This document shows, piece by piece, positions 7,849 to 17,460 of a stretch of 45,513 nucleotides of DNA. The stretch is from contig JACPOU010000028.1 in assembly GCA_016191345.1 (NCBI GenBank), forward strand, positions 1 through 45,513, written 5' to 3'. A program made the position numbers and the translations under genes. The stretch comes from Chloroflexota bacterium (GTDB taxonomy: Bacteria; Chloroflexota; Limnocylindria; Limnocylindrales; CSP1-4). Numbering within the stretch: the stretch's first letter is position 1; the number at the start of each line of letters is the position of its first letter. The notes beneath the pieces were generated by a model. That model saw only the letters and a list, made by a program, of their open reading frames with translations, was not told where the DNA came from and did not search any database.

Positions 7849-8801
7849 GCCGGCCGGCCGCGGAGGCTCGCGAGGACCGCCTCCAGCTCGTCGGGAAGCG
7901 GCGCCTCGGCCCGGATCAGCGAGCCACTCGAGGGCGACGTCAGCTCGAGCCGCCACGAGTGGAGGAAGAGCCGATCCAGGGCGTCGGGGCCGCGCCGCGA
8001 TGTGCCCGTCCCGTAGACGGGGTCGCCGGCGACGGGATGGCCGATCGCGTCGAGATGGACGCGGATCTGGTGCGTCCGGCCGGTGACGAGGTCAAGCTCC
8101 AGGAGCGTCCAGTCGGCGAATCGCTCGCGGACGCGATAGCCCGTCGTCGCAGCGCGGCCGTCGGGCACGACCGCCATCCGGGTCCGGTGCTTCGGATCCC
8201 GGGCGATCGGCGCCTCGATCCGCCCGACCGCGGCGGCGACCGAGCCCTGGGCGAGGGCGAGGTATGTCTTCTTGACGCGGCGGGCCTTCAGCTGGGCCAT
8301 CAGGGAGCCCTGGGCGAGATCCGACTTCGCGACCATGAGCAGGCCGCTCGTGTCGCGGTCGAGGCGATGGACGATGCCCGGCCGGCGGACGCCGGCGATC
8401 CCACCGTAGGCCTCGGCCCCGCCACGGCCCAGCAGGGCGTTCACGAGCGTGCCCTCGGCGTGGCCGGGCGCCGGGTGGACCACGAGACCGGCGGGCTTGT
8501 CGACGATCAGGAGATCGGCATCCTCGTAGACGAGCGGGACCTCGATCTCGGGCTGCGGTCGCGGATCCGCGGCGACCGGCTCGGGGACGTCGAGTCGGAG
8601 CTCCATGCCGCCCTCGATGATCGAGTTCGCCTTCAGGGTCCGGTCGCCGGTCGTGAGGCGGCCGTCGGTGATGAGCTTCTGGACGTGGCTGCGGGACAGG
8701 CCGGTCCGGTCGGCGACGAAGCGATCCACTCGCGTCGGATGCATCCCGGACGGCACCTCGAGGACGCGGATGCCCGGCGTCGAGCCGGGGGCGTCAGCCA
8801 T
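7845..8801 (-). CDS. rluD: 23S rRNA pseudouridine synthase, RluD type
   Basis: This RluA-family enzyme isomerises specific uridines in large-subunit rRNA. The 318-residue protein has an N-terminal S4 RNA-binding domain (about 20-75, RVDRFVADRTGLSRSHVQKLI) and the catalytic domain with HRLDRDTSGL, whose second Asp is the catalytic residue, plus the TGRTHQIRVHL motif. Candidate starts are GTG 8813, GTG 8804 and ATG 8801. I prefer the ATG, with GGGTGA about 9 bases upstream; it overlaps the lspA stop by 8 bases. The lspA-rluD pairing is common in bacteria. The exact RluD versus RluA subtype is inferred from the S4 domain. Confidence 0.92.
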   Translation of the reverse strand: MADAPGSTPGIRVLEVPSGMHPTRVDRFVADRTGLSRSHVQKLITDGRLTTGDRTLKANSIIEGGMELRLDVPEPVAADPRPQPEIEVPLVYEDADLLIVDKPAGLVVHPAPGHAEGTLVNALLGRGGAEAYGGIAGVRRPGIVHRLDRDTSGLLMVAKSDLAQGSLMAQLKARRVKKTYLALAQGSVAAAVGRIEAPIARDPKHRTRMAVVPDGRAATTGYRVRERFADWTLLELDLVTGRTHQIRVHLDAIGHPVAGDPVYGTGTSRRGPDALDRLFLHSWRLELTSPSSGSLIRAEAPLPDELEAVLASLRGRPA

Positions 8802-9369
8802 CACCGGCTTCACCCGCGAGCGAGGGACGGAGGGCCATCAGGAGGAGCAGGAGGATCGACGCGGTGATGCACGCGTCGGCGAGGTTGAAGGTGTAGAACC
8901 GGGCCCCGCCGATGCCGCCGTCCACGAAGTCGACGACGTAGCCGAGCCGGATCCGGTCGATCGCGTTGCCGACCGCGCCGCCCAGCAGGAGGCCCAGCGT
9001 CAGCGTCATGTAGGGACTCCGCCCCGAGCGGGCGTGGTACGCGACGATGAGGCCGATCACCGCGAGCGACGCGAGCGCAAAGAGCGGGGCCTGACCCCGG
9101 AACAGCCCGAAGAGGGCGCCGTCGTTCTCGCCGTAGATGAGCCGCAGGTTGTCGCCCAGGATCCGGATGACCCGGTCGGGACGGAGCAGGTCGGCGATCC
9201 AGGCCTTCGTCACCTGGTCGGCCAGAATGATCGCGGCGGCGAGGCCGAAGAACTGGACCCACAGGGGGCGGCCGCGGACGGTTCGCCCCGCCGAGGGTCC
9301 CGAGGCCGGCATGGGCTCGGATGCCGGCACGGACGTCGAGGTCGGGGTCGTGCCGGGCACCTCGCTCAT
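8794..9369 (-). CDS. lspA: Lipoprotein signal peptidase (signal peptidase II)
   Basis: LspA is an aspartyl protease of the inner membrane that cleaves signal peptides of diacylglyceryl-modified prolipoproteins. The 191-residue protein has a variable Pro/Ser-rich cytoplasmic start (about 1-33), then four membrane segments (about 35-55, 89-108, 116-136 and 162-182). The two catalytic Asp lie in GNAIDRIR and in FNLADACI. The conserved ILADQVTK block follows the first helix. The ATG at 9369 overlaps the ileS stop as ATGA, and ileS-lspA-rluD is a frequently conserved order. Confidence 0.95.
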   Translation of the reverse strand: MSEVPGTTPTSTSVPASEPMPASGPSAGRTVRGRPLWVQFFGLAAAIILADQVTKAWIADLLRPDRVIRILGDNLRLIYGENDGALFGLFRGQAPLFALASLAVIGLIVAYHARSGRSPYMTLTLGLLLGGAVGNAIDRIRLGYVVDFVDGGIGGARFYTFNLADACITASILLLLLMALRPSLAGEAGDG

Positions 9370-12300
9370 GCCGGGGTCGCCTCCGTCGCCCGGCCGTCGC
9401 GGCGACGCAGGGCGATCCGGGCCGCTCCCGCCTCGAGCTCGGCGCTGCCCGATGCGGTCGGGTCGCCATCGAGAACCGGCACGATTCGGGCGAGCGTCTC
9501 CGCGCCGACGGCGTCGAGATGGGCGGCGACCGCCGGCTCGAGGCCCTCGACCACGAGGTCGATCGTCTCGTCGAGGTCGAGGCCCGCTTCCTTTCGCAGG
9601 TCCTGGATGGCCCGCTGCAGCTCCCGCGCGTCGCCCTCCGCCCGGAGCTCGGGGGTGAGTGCCGTGTCGATGACGACGACCAGCCCGTCGTCGTGCGCGA
9701 CGGCCGTGCCGGGCCGGGGCGAGGCGAGAATCTCGACCTCGTCCGCCGCCAGCTCCACGCCGCCCGCCAGGACCGTGCCGTCCGCCCGGATCTCGACCCT
9801 ACCGTCGCGGGCCGCGGCCATGACCGCCGGGATGGCGGCGCCGAGCCGCTTGCCGACCTTCGGCAGGAGGACCTTCACCCGTCGCTCCACGAGCCCCGAT
9901 TCGTCGCCGATGAGCTCGACATCCTTGACGTTGACCTCGTCCGCGATGAGCGGCAGAAGGTCCTGGAGCGTGGCGCCGTCGCGACCCGGGATCGCGAGCC
10001 AGAGGCGGGCCAGCGGCTGGCGGACCTTCAGGCTGGCGGCGCCGCGGAGCGTCCGGGCGAGGTCCACGGCGCGGCGGGCGGTGGCCATCGCGGCCTCGAG
10101 GCCCACGTCGCGGAGCGGCGCCAGCTCCGCCGTCGGAACGCGCGTCAGGTGGACCGAATCGGGAGCTGCCGGGTCCAGGCCCGCGACGAGGTTGCCGTGG
10201 AGCTCCTCGGCGAGGAACGGCAGGATCGGGGCGACGATCCGGGCCAGCGCGGCGAGCGCTTCGTGGAGCGTCGCGAACGCCGCGGCGCGCTCGGCGCCCA
10301 CGGCCCGCGAGAACCGTCGCCGCGAGAGGCGGAGGTACCAGGTCGAGAGGTCCTCGATATAGGCGTCGATGAGCCGCGTGGCGCCCATCGCGTCGTAGTC
10401 GGCGAGCCGGTCCTCGACGCCGGCCGCGAGCGCGGCGGTGCGGGACAGGATCCAGCGGTCAATCGCCGAGCGGGCCGCGGGCACCGGATCCGCGATCCCG
10501 GGCGTCCAGCCCGCGAGCCGGGCATACGTGATGAAGAACGCGTAGACGTTCCACAGGACGAGGAGCCGGCGGCGGGCCTCGTCGGCGGCGTGCCAGCCGA
10601 AGTTGATGTTGTCGTCCGGCCGCGCCCCGAGGAACAGCCAGCGCATGACGTCGACGCCCATCCGCTCGGCGGCCTCGTCGAACTCGATGGCGTTGCCCCA
10701 GCTCTTGTGCATCGGCCGGCCGTCCTCGCCGAAGAGCGTCGCGTAGCCGAAGATCGTCCTGAACGGCTCCTCGCGGCGGAGGACCGTCGACATCGCGAGC
10801 ATTGCGTAGAACCAGTTCCGGAACTGGCCGGGGAAACTCTCGGTGATGAAGTCGGCCGGGAACCACGAGGCCCAGAACTCGGGGTCCTCGCGGTAGTGGA
10901 GCGTCGAGAACGGGACGATCCCCGCGTCCAGCCAGGGATTGCCCACGTCCGGGATCCGCCGCGCGACGCCGCCGCAGCGAGGGCACGCGATCGCGACCTC
11001 GTCCACGTACGGGCGGTGCGGGGTGTGCCCCTCGAATCGGTCCCAGCCGTCGATCGCCCGCTCCCGGAGCTCCTCGCGGCCGCCGATGACGTCGAACGTT
11101 CCGCAATCCGCGCAGGTCCAGATCGGCAGGGCGAGGCCCCAGTAGCGCTTCTTCGAGATCATCCAGTCGTGCATGTTCAGGAGCCAGTCGAGCTCCCGGT
11201 CGTGCCCGAAGGCCGGGATCCAGCGGATCCGGTCGACGACCTCCATGATCTGGTAGCGCAGGCTGCGATCGACCTGCTCCGCGGTGAGCGTCTCCCGCGG
11301 CTGGTCATAGACCTCGCCCATGCTGATGTACCACTCGTCGACGAGGCGGAATACGAGCGCCGTCCCGCACCGCCAGCAGTGCGGGTAGCGGTGGCGGTAG
11401 GTCTCGAGCCGCTGGAAGCGGCCCTCGCGCCGGAGGTGGTCGACGACAGGGTCGGTGACGTCACGGACGTCGCGCCCGCTGAGCGCGCCGAACCCCGGCA
11501 GGAAGATTCCCGACTCGTCGAGCGGGGCGATGATCGGCAGCCCAAGCTCCTTGCCGAGCGCGAAGTCCTCCGCGCCGCAGCCCGGGGCGATGTGGACGAT
11601 CCCGGTCCCCTCCTCCTCTCCGACCTCCGTCCAGGCCACGACCCGGTGGACGTAGGGCGTGCCCGGCTCGTCCCGGGTGCCCTCGGCGAAGGCCGTTTCG
11701 ACCGCGGGCAGGTCGTCGAAGGGACCGGCATAGCGCCAGCCCACGAGGTCCCGGCCGGGCCGCTCCTCGAGGACCTCGAGGGGACCCTCGAGCACCGCCC
11801 GGAGGCGGCTCTTCGCGAGCCAGACGACGTCGTCGCCCTGGCGGACCCGGACGTACGGCAGGTCGGGGCCGACCGCCGCGGCGACGTTGGAGGTCAACGT
11901 CCAGGGCGTGGTCGTCCAGACGAGCAGCGCCTCGCCGGGCTGGTCGAGAAGCGGGAGGCGCACGGTCAGGCCCGGGTCGTCGCGATCCTGGTAGCCCTCG
12001 GTCATCTCGTGCTGGCTGATGCCGGTCCCGCAGCGGGCGCACCACGGCATCGTGTCGTGGCCCTTGTAGATCCAGCCCCGTCGGTGGCATTCCGCGAGGA
12101 AGCCCCAGATCAGGTCGTTGTTCTCGTTGCTGAACGTGAAGTAGCTGCCCCCGACGTCGGGCATGCCCAACCGGCCGACGAGCATCTCGACCGTGTCGGT
12201 CACGGGGCCGTCCGGTCCCTCGATCGTCGTGACCTGTCCGGGATCCGCGGCGAGGAGGTCACGCAGGCGACGCAGCTCGTCGGGGTCGTTCCAGTCCATC

Positions 12301-12722
12301 CAGTAGCCGAGCCGCTCCGACTGCTCGGTCTGGCGCGCGGCGTACGTCAGGACCCGCTGCTTGCAGAGACTGACGAACTCGGCGATCCCGTACGCCTCGA
12401 TGTCGCGCTTCGAGGTGAAGCCGAGGTCCCGCTCCACGTTGACCTCGACCCAGAGGCCCTGGCAGTCGAAGCCATTCTGCCAGCGCTCGGCCTTGCCGAG
12501 CATCGCCTGGAAGCGCTGGAAGACGTCCTTGTAGGAGCGGCCCCAGGCATGGTGGACGCCCATCGGGTTGTTGGCCGTGATCGGGCCGTCGAGGAAGGAC
12601 CAGTGCGGACCGCCGGCGTTCTGGGCACGCAGCCGGGCGAACGTTCCGCGCTCCCGCCAGAAGGCGAGGGTCTCGTGCTCCATCGCGACGAGATCCGGAC
12701 GCGTGGGAACGGGTCGGAACAT
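9366..12722 (-). CDS. ileS: Isoleucine-tRNA ligase, atypical signature motifs
   Basis: This class I aminoacyl-tRNA synthetase of 1118 residues charges tRNA-Ile. The N-terminal Rossmann core has ANNPMGVHHAWGR (50-62) where HIGH is expected. The CP1 editing domain is present (LVWTTTPWTLTSNVA and the VHIAPGCGAEDF block), and two zinc-type Cys pairs occur (CARCG, CADCG). In place of KMSKS there is PMHKSWGN, with the Lys at residue 673. A long anticodon-binding and C-terminal region follows. Editing-domain wording and substrate motifs favour Ile over Val or Leu. It heads the ileS-lspA-rluD-gmk-priA series; 95 bases separate it from the divergent LCP gene. I saw no T-box leader. Confidence 0.93.
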   Translation of the reverse strand: MFRPVPTRPDLVAMEHETLAFWRERGTFARLRAQNAGGPHWSFLDGPITANNPMGVHHAWGRSYKDVFQRFQAMLGKAERWQNGFDCQGLWVEVNVERDLGFTSKRDIEAYGIAEFVSLCKQRVLTYAARQTEQSERLGYWMDWNDPDELRRLRDLLAADPGQVTTIEGPDGPVTDTVEMLVGRLGMPDVGGSYFTFSNENNDLIWGFLAECHRRGWIYKGHDTMPWCARCGTGISQHEMTEGYQDRDDPGLTVRLPLLDQPGEALLVWTTTPWTLTSNVAAAVGPDLPYVRVRQGDDVVWLAKSRLRAVLEGPLEVLEERPGRDLVGWRYAGPFDDLPAVETAFAEGTRDEPGTPYVHRVVAWTEVGEEEGTGIVHIAPGCGAEDFALGKELGLPIIAPLDESGIFLPGFGALSGRDVRDVTDPVVDHLRREGRFQRLETYRHRYPHCWRCGTALVFRLVDEWYISMGEVYDQPRETLTAEQVDRSLRYQIMEVVDRIRWIPAFGHDRELDWLLNMHDWMISKKRYWGLALPIWTCADCGTFDVIGGREELRERAIDGWDRFEGHTPHRPYVDEVAIACPRCGGVARRIPDVGNPWLDAGIVPFSTLHYREDPEFWASWFPADFITESFPGQFRNWFYAMLAMSTVLRREEPFRTIFGYATLFGEDGRPMHKSWGNAIEFDEAAERMGVDVMRWLFLGARPDDNINFGWHAADEARRRLLVLWNVYAFFITYARLAGWTPGIADPVPAARSAIDRWILSRTAALAAGVEDRLADYDAMGATRLIDAYIEDLSTWYLRLSRRRFSRAVGAERAAAFATLHEALAALARIVAPILPFLAEELHGNLVAGLDPAAPDSVHLTRVPTAELAPLRDVGLEAAMATARRAVDLARTLRGAASLKVRQPLARLWLAIPGRDGATLQDLLPLIADEVNVKDVELIGDESGLVERRVKVLLPKVGKRLGAAIPAVMAAARDGRVEIRADGTVLAGGVELAADEVEILASPRPGTAVAHDDGLVVVIDTALTPELRAEGDARELQRAIQDLRKEAGLDLDETIDLVVEGLEPAVAAHLDAVGAETLARIVPVLDGDPTASGSAELEAGAARIALRRRDGRATEATPA

Positions 12723-12804
12723 CTGGCCTCGGTGCTCGTGGTTGGGATGGCGCCGGGCGGGCGCGACGACCGACGGGCCGGACTCGACCGGCGACGGGTC
12801 CGAG

Positions 12805-12810
12805 TATCCT
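12805..12810 (+). promoter_or_regulatory. -10 box for a probable leaderless LCP-gene transcript
   Basis: TATCCT is followed by 7 bases and then the ATG at 12818, the same spacing as at def. No Shine-Dalgarno sequence fits in the gap and no clear -35 is seen. Confidence 0.5.
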
Positions 12811-12817
12811 ACCCGCG

Positions 12818-14608
12818 ATGCAGCCCGCGCACGAGTTGCGACCGCGCCGACGATCGCCGTTCGTCGCGGCGTTCCTCTCCCTCCTCTTCCCCGGCCTCGG
12901 GCACGCCTACCTCGGCGCCCATCGCCGCGCGCTCGGGTTTGCTGCCCCGCCGATCCTCGTCGGCGCCCTGGTCGCGGGCATCGGCGTCCGCCTCGACATC
13001 TTCGAGCTCGCGGGGCTGGCGATCCAGACCTGGTTCATCACGGCCGTCTTCGTCGTGAACCTCATCGCCCTCGCCTATCGGGCGACCGCGATCGTCGACG
13101 CCTGGCGGATCGCCCGCTGGATCGAGTCCGGGGGCGCGCCGGCGGGCCGCCCCCGCGGCCACGTCGCCGCCACGGCGCCGCTCGCGATCGCCGGACTGGT
13201 CGCGGTGCTCGGTGTCATGAGCCTGGTCCACGTCGCGGTCGCGCGCTACGACCTGCTGCTCTCGAGCACGACGCGCTGCATCTTCGACCTCGGCGCGACG
13301 GACTGCGCTGCAACGCCGACGCCGACGCCGGACGGCTCGGGCGAGCCGACCGACCAGGCGACCGCGACCGTCGAGCCGAGCGCGGTGGGGTCGGCCCTGC
13401 CGGCCTCGACGATCCCGCCCTGGAACGGCAGGGATCGCCTGAACATCCTGCTGATCGGGGCCGACGAGCAGGGCGGCGGCCACAACACGGACACGCTCAT
13501 CGTGCTGAGCATCGACCCCGCCACGAACCAGGTCGCGATGTTCCAGCTGCCCCGCGACACGGTCGACGTGCCGATTCCCGACGGGCCGGCCCGGAAGCTC
13601 TTCGGGGCCCAGTACGGCGGCAAGATCAACTCCTGGTTCGTCGCCGTCCGCAACCGGCCCGACCTCTTCCCGGGCACGGACCAGACGCGCGGCTACAACG
13701 GGCTCAAGGCGATCCTCGGCGAGCTGTACCAGGTCGAGATCAAGTACTTCGTCGAGGTCAACTTCGACGGCTTCCGACAGATCGTCGACGCCCTCGGCGG
13801 CGTGACGATCAACGTCCAGGTGCCCGTCGTGGACGACCGCTATCCGGCCGACGGCGGGGCGCTCCAGCGGGTCTACATCCCGTCGGGCATGCAGCACATG
13901 ACCGGGGCCGAGGCCCTCGTCTACGCCCGCTCCCGCCACGGCTCGACGGACTTCGACCGTGGCGCCCGCCAGCAGCGGGTCCTGACCTCCCTCCGCCAGC
14001 AGACCGACATCGCCAGCATCCTGCCCAGGATCGACGCCCTCGCCGCCGCGCTCGGAACCTCGGTCCGGACGGACATCCCCCGCGAGCTCCTGCCCCAGCT
14101 TCTCGGCCTCGCGGCCCAGGTGAACACGCCCGACATCCGGTCGTTCATCTTCACCCCGCCCTTCTACCAGGTGGAAACCCTCAACGATCCACAGCGTGGC
14201 TACATCATCCAGCCGAAGCTGGCCCGGATCCGGACCGCCGTTGGTGGCGCCTTCAACACGGACCCGGCGATCGCGGCGCGCCGCGAGCAGCTGGCGGCGG
14301 AGGGTGCATCCGTCTACGTCCTCAACGGCTCGGGCGCGGCCGGGCAGGCGAGCCGGATCGCGGACTACCTGGAGTACCTCGGGATCGCGGCCTCGGCACC
14401 CGGTCAGAAGCCCGACGTGACCGGGCTTGCCACCACGACGATCCGCGTCTACAACGGGGCCGAGACGACGATGCCTCTTACCGTCACCACGCTCGAGGGT
14501 CTCTTCGGAGTCACGGCGGAGCTCGTCGACAATGCCTCGGCGACCGCGAATGTGGTCGTGATCACGGGGACCGGCACGCCGTCGCTGACGCCGCCGCCGA
14601 TCCCGTAG
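12818..14608 (+). CDS. LytR-CpsA-Psr family cell-envelope transferase
   Basis: LCP proteins attach polymers such as polysaccharides or teichoic-acid-like chains from lipid carriers to the wall. The 596-residue protein starts with several membrane segments (about 14-30 in FLSLLFPGLGHAYLG, 40-60, 65-90 and 125-150). A Pro/Thr linker (about 165-190) follows, then the LCP catalytic domain with ILLIGADEQGGGHNTDT, LPRDT, KINSWF and the Arg-rich YARSRHGSTDFDRGARQQ. A C-terminal LytR_C-like domain starts near residue 490 (GASVYVLNGSG). A final VVITGTGTPSLTPPP tail follows. It is divergent from ileS and ends only 7 bases from the convergent glycosyltransferase gene. The polymer transferred is unknown. 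Confidence 0.93.
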   Translation: MQPAHELRPRRRSPFVAAFLSLLFPGLGHAYLGAHRRALGFAAPPILVGALVAGIGVRLDIFELAGLAIQTWFITAVFVVNLIALAYRATAIVDAWRIARWIESGGAPAGRPRGHVAATAPLAIAGLVAVLGVMSLVHVAVARYDLLLSSTTRCIFDLGATDCAATPTPTPDGSGEPTDQATATVEPSAVGSALPASTIPPWNGRDRLNILLIGADEQGGGHNTDTLIVLSIDPATNQVAMFQLPRDTVDVPIPDGPARKLFGAQYGGKINSWFVAVRNRPDLFPGTDQTRGYNGLKAILGELYQVEIKYFVEVNFDGFRQIVDALGGVTINVQVPVVDDRYPADGGALQRVYIPSGMQHMTGAEALVYARSRHGSTDFDRGARQQRVLTSLRQQTDIASILPRIDALAAALGTSVRTDIPRELLPQLLGLAAQVNTPDIRSFIFTPPFYQVETLNDPQRGYIIQPKLARIRTAVGGAFNTDPAIAARREQLAAEGASVYVLNGSGAAGQASRIADYLEYLGIAASAPGQKPDVTGLATTTIRVYNGAETTMPLTVTTLEGLFGVTAELVDNASATANVVVITGTGTPSLTPPPIP

Positions 14609-14615
14609 CCCGGCC

Positions 14616-16358
14616 TTACGACTTCTCGGTGACCCGGTACTCGAGGTACTTGCCGGCCATCAGCCGGGTCTGCGCGTCGAGGGCCGGCAGGTTCGAGAAG
14701 ACGAGTCCGACGATCGGCAGCAGCAGCCACTGAATGCGCGTCGCGACGTTCCGAAGGAGCCCCCACTCGGCCGGCCGCGGCGGGGCGATCCGCTCCTCGA
14801 CGTACATCAGGACGACCAGGCAGGCGAAGGCGCCGGTCAGCAGCCAGGAGGCGTAGAGCGGCAGGTTCTGGCCGAGCGTCGTCCGGGCGAAGGCCGGGTT
14901 GAGGATGAGCGGCAGGTTGGATCCGAAGATGATCACGAACGGCGCGATCGCCCAGTTCAGGTGGTCCAGCCAGAGGTCCACGAGCCGCCGGACGCGCTGG
15001 AGCCGCGGGATCTCGGAGTGGGCGAAGGCGTTCCGGATGTAGTACGGGATGTCCGTGACGCCCCAGGCCCAGCGCCGGATCTGGGTGTACTGCTGGACGA
15101 GGCTGCGGGGATACGACTTCGCCCGGACCGCGTCGCCGTAGATCGGCATGAACAGCGGGATCGCCCGGAACTCGCCGCTGTACCGGAAGAACGACTTCCA
15201 GTAGAAGCGGCTGTCCTCCGGAATCGCATCGGTCGCCCAGTAGTCCACCTCGTGGACGGTCTGCAGGCTGACCGAGTAGGACGAGAAGCTGACCAGCTTC
15301 TCCGGCGTGAGCGAGCGCCACATCTGGACGTGCGTCGCACCGATCGCCACGAGGCGAACCGGCAGGGCCGTATCCCAGAGGTTGTTGTGGAACATCGGCA
15401 CCGGCTGGTACAGGCGGCGGAACCGATCCGGGTCGGTCAGGAACACCCAGCTGAGGTATCCGAAGTAGCGGGCGTGGACTCGGTAGTCCGAATCGAGGTC
15501 GGTGACGACGACCTCCCGCGGATCGAAGCCGCGGCCCGCCAGCTCGCGGTACAGCCAGCGGCCCCCGTAGGCCATCGCGCTGCTCTTGCCGACCACGATT
15601 CCCGGCTCCAGCGGGTCGAGGATGTGGAAGAAGTGCAGGAACCGGTCGCCGAAGACTTCGCGCAGCCGGGCGACGTTCTCGCGCCCGGCCAGGTCCGTCT
15701 CCCGGGTGATGATCGCGACCATCCGCCGCTCCGTCGGCCAGTCCGCCTCGGCGAGGGCCCGGATCGTCTCGTGGAGCTTCTCGTACGGCTCCGTGTAGGT
15801 CGGGACGAGCGCCACGTGCCAGAGGCGATCCGGGTCGGGGATGGTGTCACCCCGCCGGGCCAGGAGGCGCAGCAGGTCCTTGCGCTCGTCCCGGAGCCGG
15901 GTGAGCTCGCGCCGCCCGCCCCGGGCCGCCAGCCGGTCGCCGGCGGCATCCAGCTCGCCGATGCGGGTCCGGATCGCCGCCAGGCGGGCCTCGATCGTCG
16001 CGATCCGGCCGGGGACGTCCCGCAGCGCGAAGACACGGGACCGCCAGTCCGTGTCGACGGTTCGCCGGATCATCGTGAAGGCGGCGGCCACGCTGCCGGT
16101 CAACATGACCGCCTTGTAGAGCCAGTAGACGTCGAACGTCAGGACGAACCAGGCGACGATCTCCGGAACGCCGAACGACAGCCCGATCGACAGGACGATC
16201 AGGCCCCACGTCACCGCTCCCGGAACGATCTCCAGGAGGCGCTGCAGGGCGCGGGCCCGGTCCGGGGCGACCTCCACCGGCAATGCCGGCCGGGCGGTCG
16301 AAGAGTCAAGGGTCTCGTTCGCTGCCTCGAGCGAGGCCGCCGGGGCGGCGTCAGCCAC
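14616..16358 (-). CDS. Membrane glycosyltransferase family 2-like protein
   Basis: This 580-residue protein resembles processive or membrane GT2 enzymes. Two membrane helices (about 47-66 and 69-95) precede a predicted coiled region (about 105-165). The catalytic domain begins at VALVPTYTEPYEKL and holds a DLDSD acidic motif (the DxD type). A QQYTQIRRWAWG block matches the Q(Q/R)xRW signature of cellulose-synthase-like enzymes. Three further helices lie near the C-terminus (about 455-475, 490-512 and 535-553). The start is a GTG at 16358 inside the last codons of ilvE, an 8-base overlap. The nearby LCP gene suggests an envelope polysaccharide role, but donor and acceptor are unknown. Confidence 0.85.
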   Translation of the reverse strand: MADAAPAASLEAANETLDSSTARPALPVEVAPDRARALQRLLEIVPGAVTWGLIVLSIGLSFGVPEIVAWFVLTFDVYWLYKAVMLTGSVAAAFTMIRRTVDTDWRSRVFALRDVPGRIATIEARLAAIRTRIGELDAAGDRLAARGGRRELTRLRDERKDLLRLLARRGDTIPDPDRLWHVALVPTYTEPYEKLHETIRALAEADWPTERRMVAIITRETDLAGRENVARLREVFGDRFLHFFHILDPLEPGIVVGKSSAMAYGGRWLYRELAGRGFDPREVVVTDLDSDYRVHARYFGYLSWVFLTDPDRFRRLYQPVPMFHNNLWDTALPVRLVAIGATHVQMWRSLTPEKLVSFSSYSVSLQTVHEVDYWATDAIPEDSRFYWKSFFRYSGEFRAIPLFMPIYGDAVRAKSYPRSLVQQYTQIRRWAWGVTDIPYYIRNAFAHSEIPRLQRVRRLVDLWLDHLNWAIAPFVIIFGSNLPLILNPAFARTTLGQNLPLYASWLLTGAFACLVVLMYVEERIAPPRPAEWGLLRNVATRIQWLLLPIVGLVFSNLPALDAQTRLMAGKYLEYRVTEKS

Positions 16359-17325
16359 CGATGGGAATCGGGGTCACCCAGTGCGCAAGCTCGGGCATCC
16401 GGCCACGAACGGCGTCGAAGTACGCCGCCCGGATCCGTCGCGTGATCGGGCCGATCTCGCCGTCGCCGACCCTGCGGTGATCGAGCTCGACGACCGGCGA
16501 GAGCTGGACGCCGGTGCCGCACAGGAACATCTCGTCCGCGATGTAGATCTCGGAGCGGTCGATGGACCGGACCTCGATCGTCACGCCGTCGCGGGCGGCG
16601 AGCTCGAAGATTGCCCGGCGAGTGACGCCCTCGAGGATGTCGTCGTTGACCGGCGGGGTCAGGAGGATGCCGTCGCGGACGACGAACATGTTCGCGGCCG
16701 AGGCCTCGGAGGCGTGGCCGTCCGGGGTGAGGACGAGCGCCTCGTCGAAGCCGTTCAGCTCCGCCTCGGACTTCTGGAAGGCCATGTTGACGTAGCCGCC
16801 GACGATCTTGCCCCGGGCCGGCAGGGCCTCGTCCGCGTTGCGCCGCCACGACGACGTCATGAGCCGGACGCCCTTGTCCGTGTCGAGGTAGTTGCCGAAC
16901 GGCACGGCGAAGACCACGAGCTCGTGGTCCAGGTGGTGGAGCCGGACGCCGACGGCGCGGCTGGACTTGTAGAACGAGGGCCGGATGTAGAGGTCCTCGC
17001 GGAGGCCGTTCCGGGAGGCGGTCTGGACGACGATGTCGACCAGCTCATCGACGGTCGGCAGCCCCTCCATGAGGAGCATCCCGGCATTGCGGCGGATGCG
17101 ATCCATGTGCTCCCGGAGGAAGAGCCCGTACAGCTCGCCCTTCTCCTCGTTCCAGTAGGCCCGGATCCCCTCGAAGACGGCCGTCCCGTACATGAACGCG
17201 TGGGTCATGATGCTGACCTTGGCGTCCCGCATCGGGACGTATTGGCCCTCGAAGTAGCAGATGAGGTCGTCGAGGGCGGGCGCCGCGGGCGGAGTGGCCT
17301 GGCCGGGTGCCTTCTCGGTGAGCAT
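16351..17325 (-). CDS. ilvE: Branched-chain amino acid aminotransferase
   Basis: IlvE is a PLP enzyme exchanging amino groups between glutamate and the keto acids of Leu, Ile and Val. The 324-residue fold-IV protein shows FMYGTAVFEGIRAY near the N-terminus, the Schiff-base Lys at K173 (ARGKIVGGYVN) and the phosphate-binding SEASAANMF block. The LEGVTRRAIFELA segment follows. I chose ATG 17325 with GGAG 9 bases upstream; the longer frame to 17460 contains only spacer-like translation. A TATACT box lies 62 bases upstream. Confidence 0.95.
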   Translation of the reverse strand: MLTEKAPGQATPPAAPALDDLICYFEGQYVPMRDAKVSIMTHAFMYGTAVFEGIRAYWNEEKGELYGLFLREHMDRIRRNAGMLLMEGLPTVDELVDIVVQTASRNGLREDLYIRPSFYKSSRAVGVRLHHLDHELVVFAVPFGNYLDTDKGVRLMTSSWRRNADEALPARGKIVGGYVNMAFQKSEAELNGFDEALVLTPDGHASEASAANMFVVRDGILLTPPVNDDILEGVTRRAIFELAARDGVTIEVRSIDRSEIYIADEMFLCGTGVQLSPVVELDHRRVGDGEIGPITRRIRAAYFDAVRGRMPELAHWVTPIPIGG

Positions 17326-17386
17326 GCGACGCGGCTCCTGCTGATCGCGGCCGCGGGCCGCGAGACTCGGTCGAAGACTGGATTCG

Positions 17387-17392
17387 AGTATA
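17387..17392 (-). promoter_or_regulatory. -10 box for ilvE
   Basis: The minus strand reads TATACT in the 135-base spacer between the cation exchanger stop and ilvE. It would give a leader of roughly 55 bases containing the AGGAG ribosome site. No convincing -35 is visible. Confidence 0.5.
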
Positions 17393-17460
17393 ACGCCACC
17401 CTTCCGCCTCCCCCCAGAGTGGAGGGCCGGGCGGACCGGGCACTCGGGCGGGCCCGGCAC

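Noticed and set aside
12723-12817. T-box leader upstream of ileS
   Set aside because: Only 95 bases separate ileS from the divergent LCP gene and no T-box sequence (TGGNACCGCG) is present.
9321-13058. 1245-codon plus-strand frame antisense to ileS
   Set aside because: Shadow of ileS; acidic/basic low-information composition.
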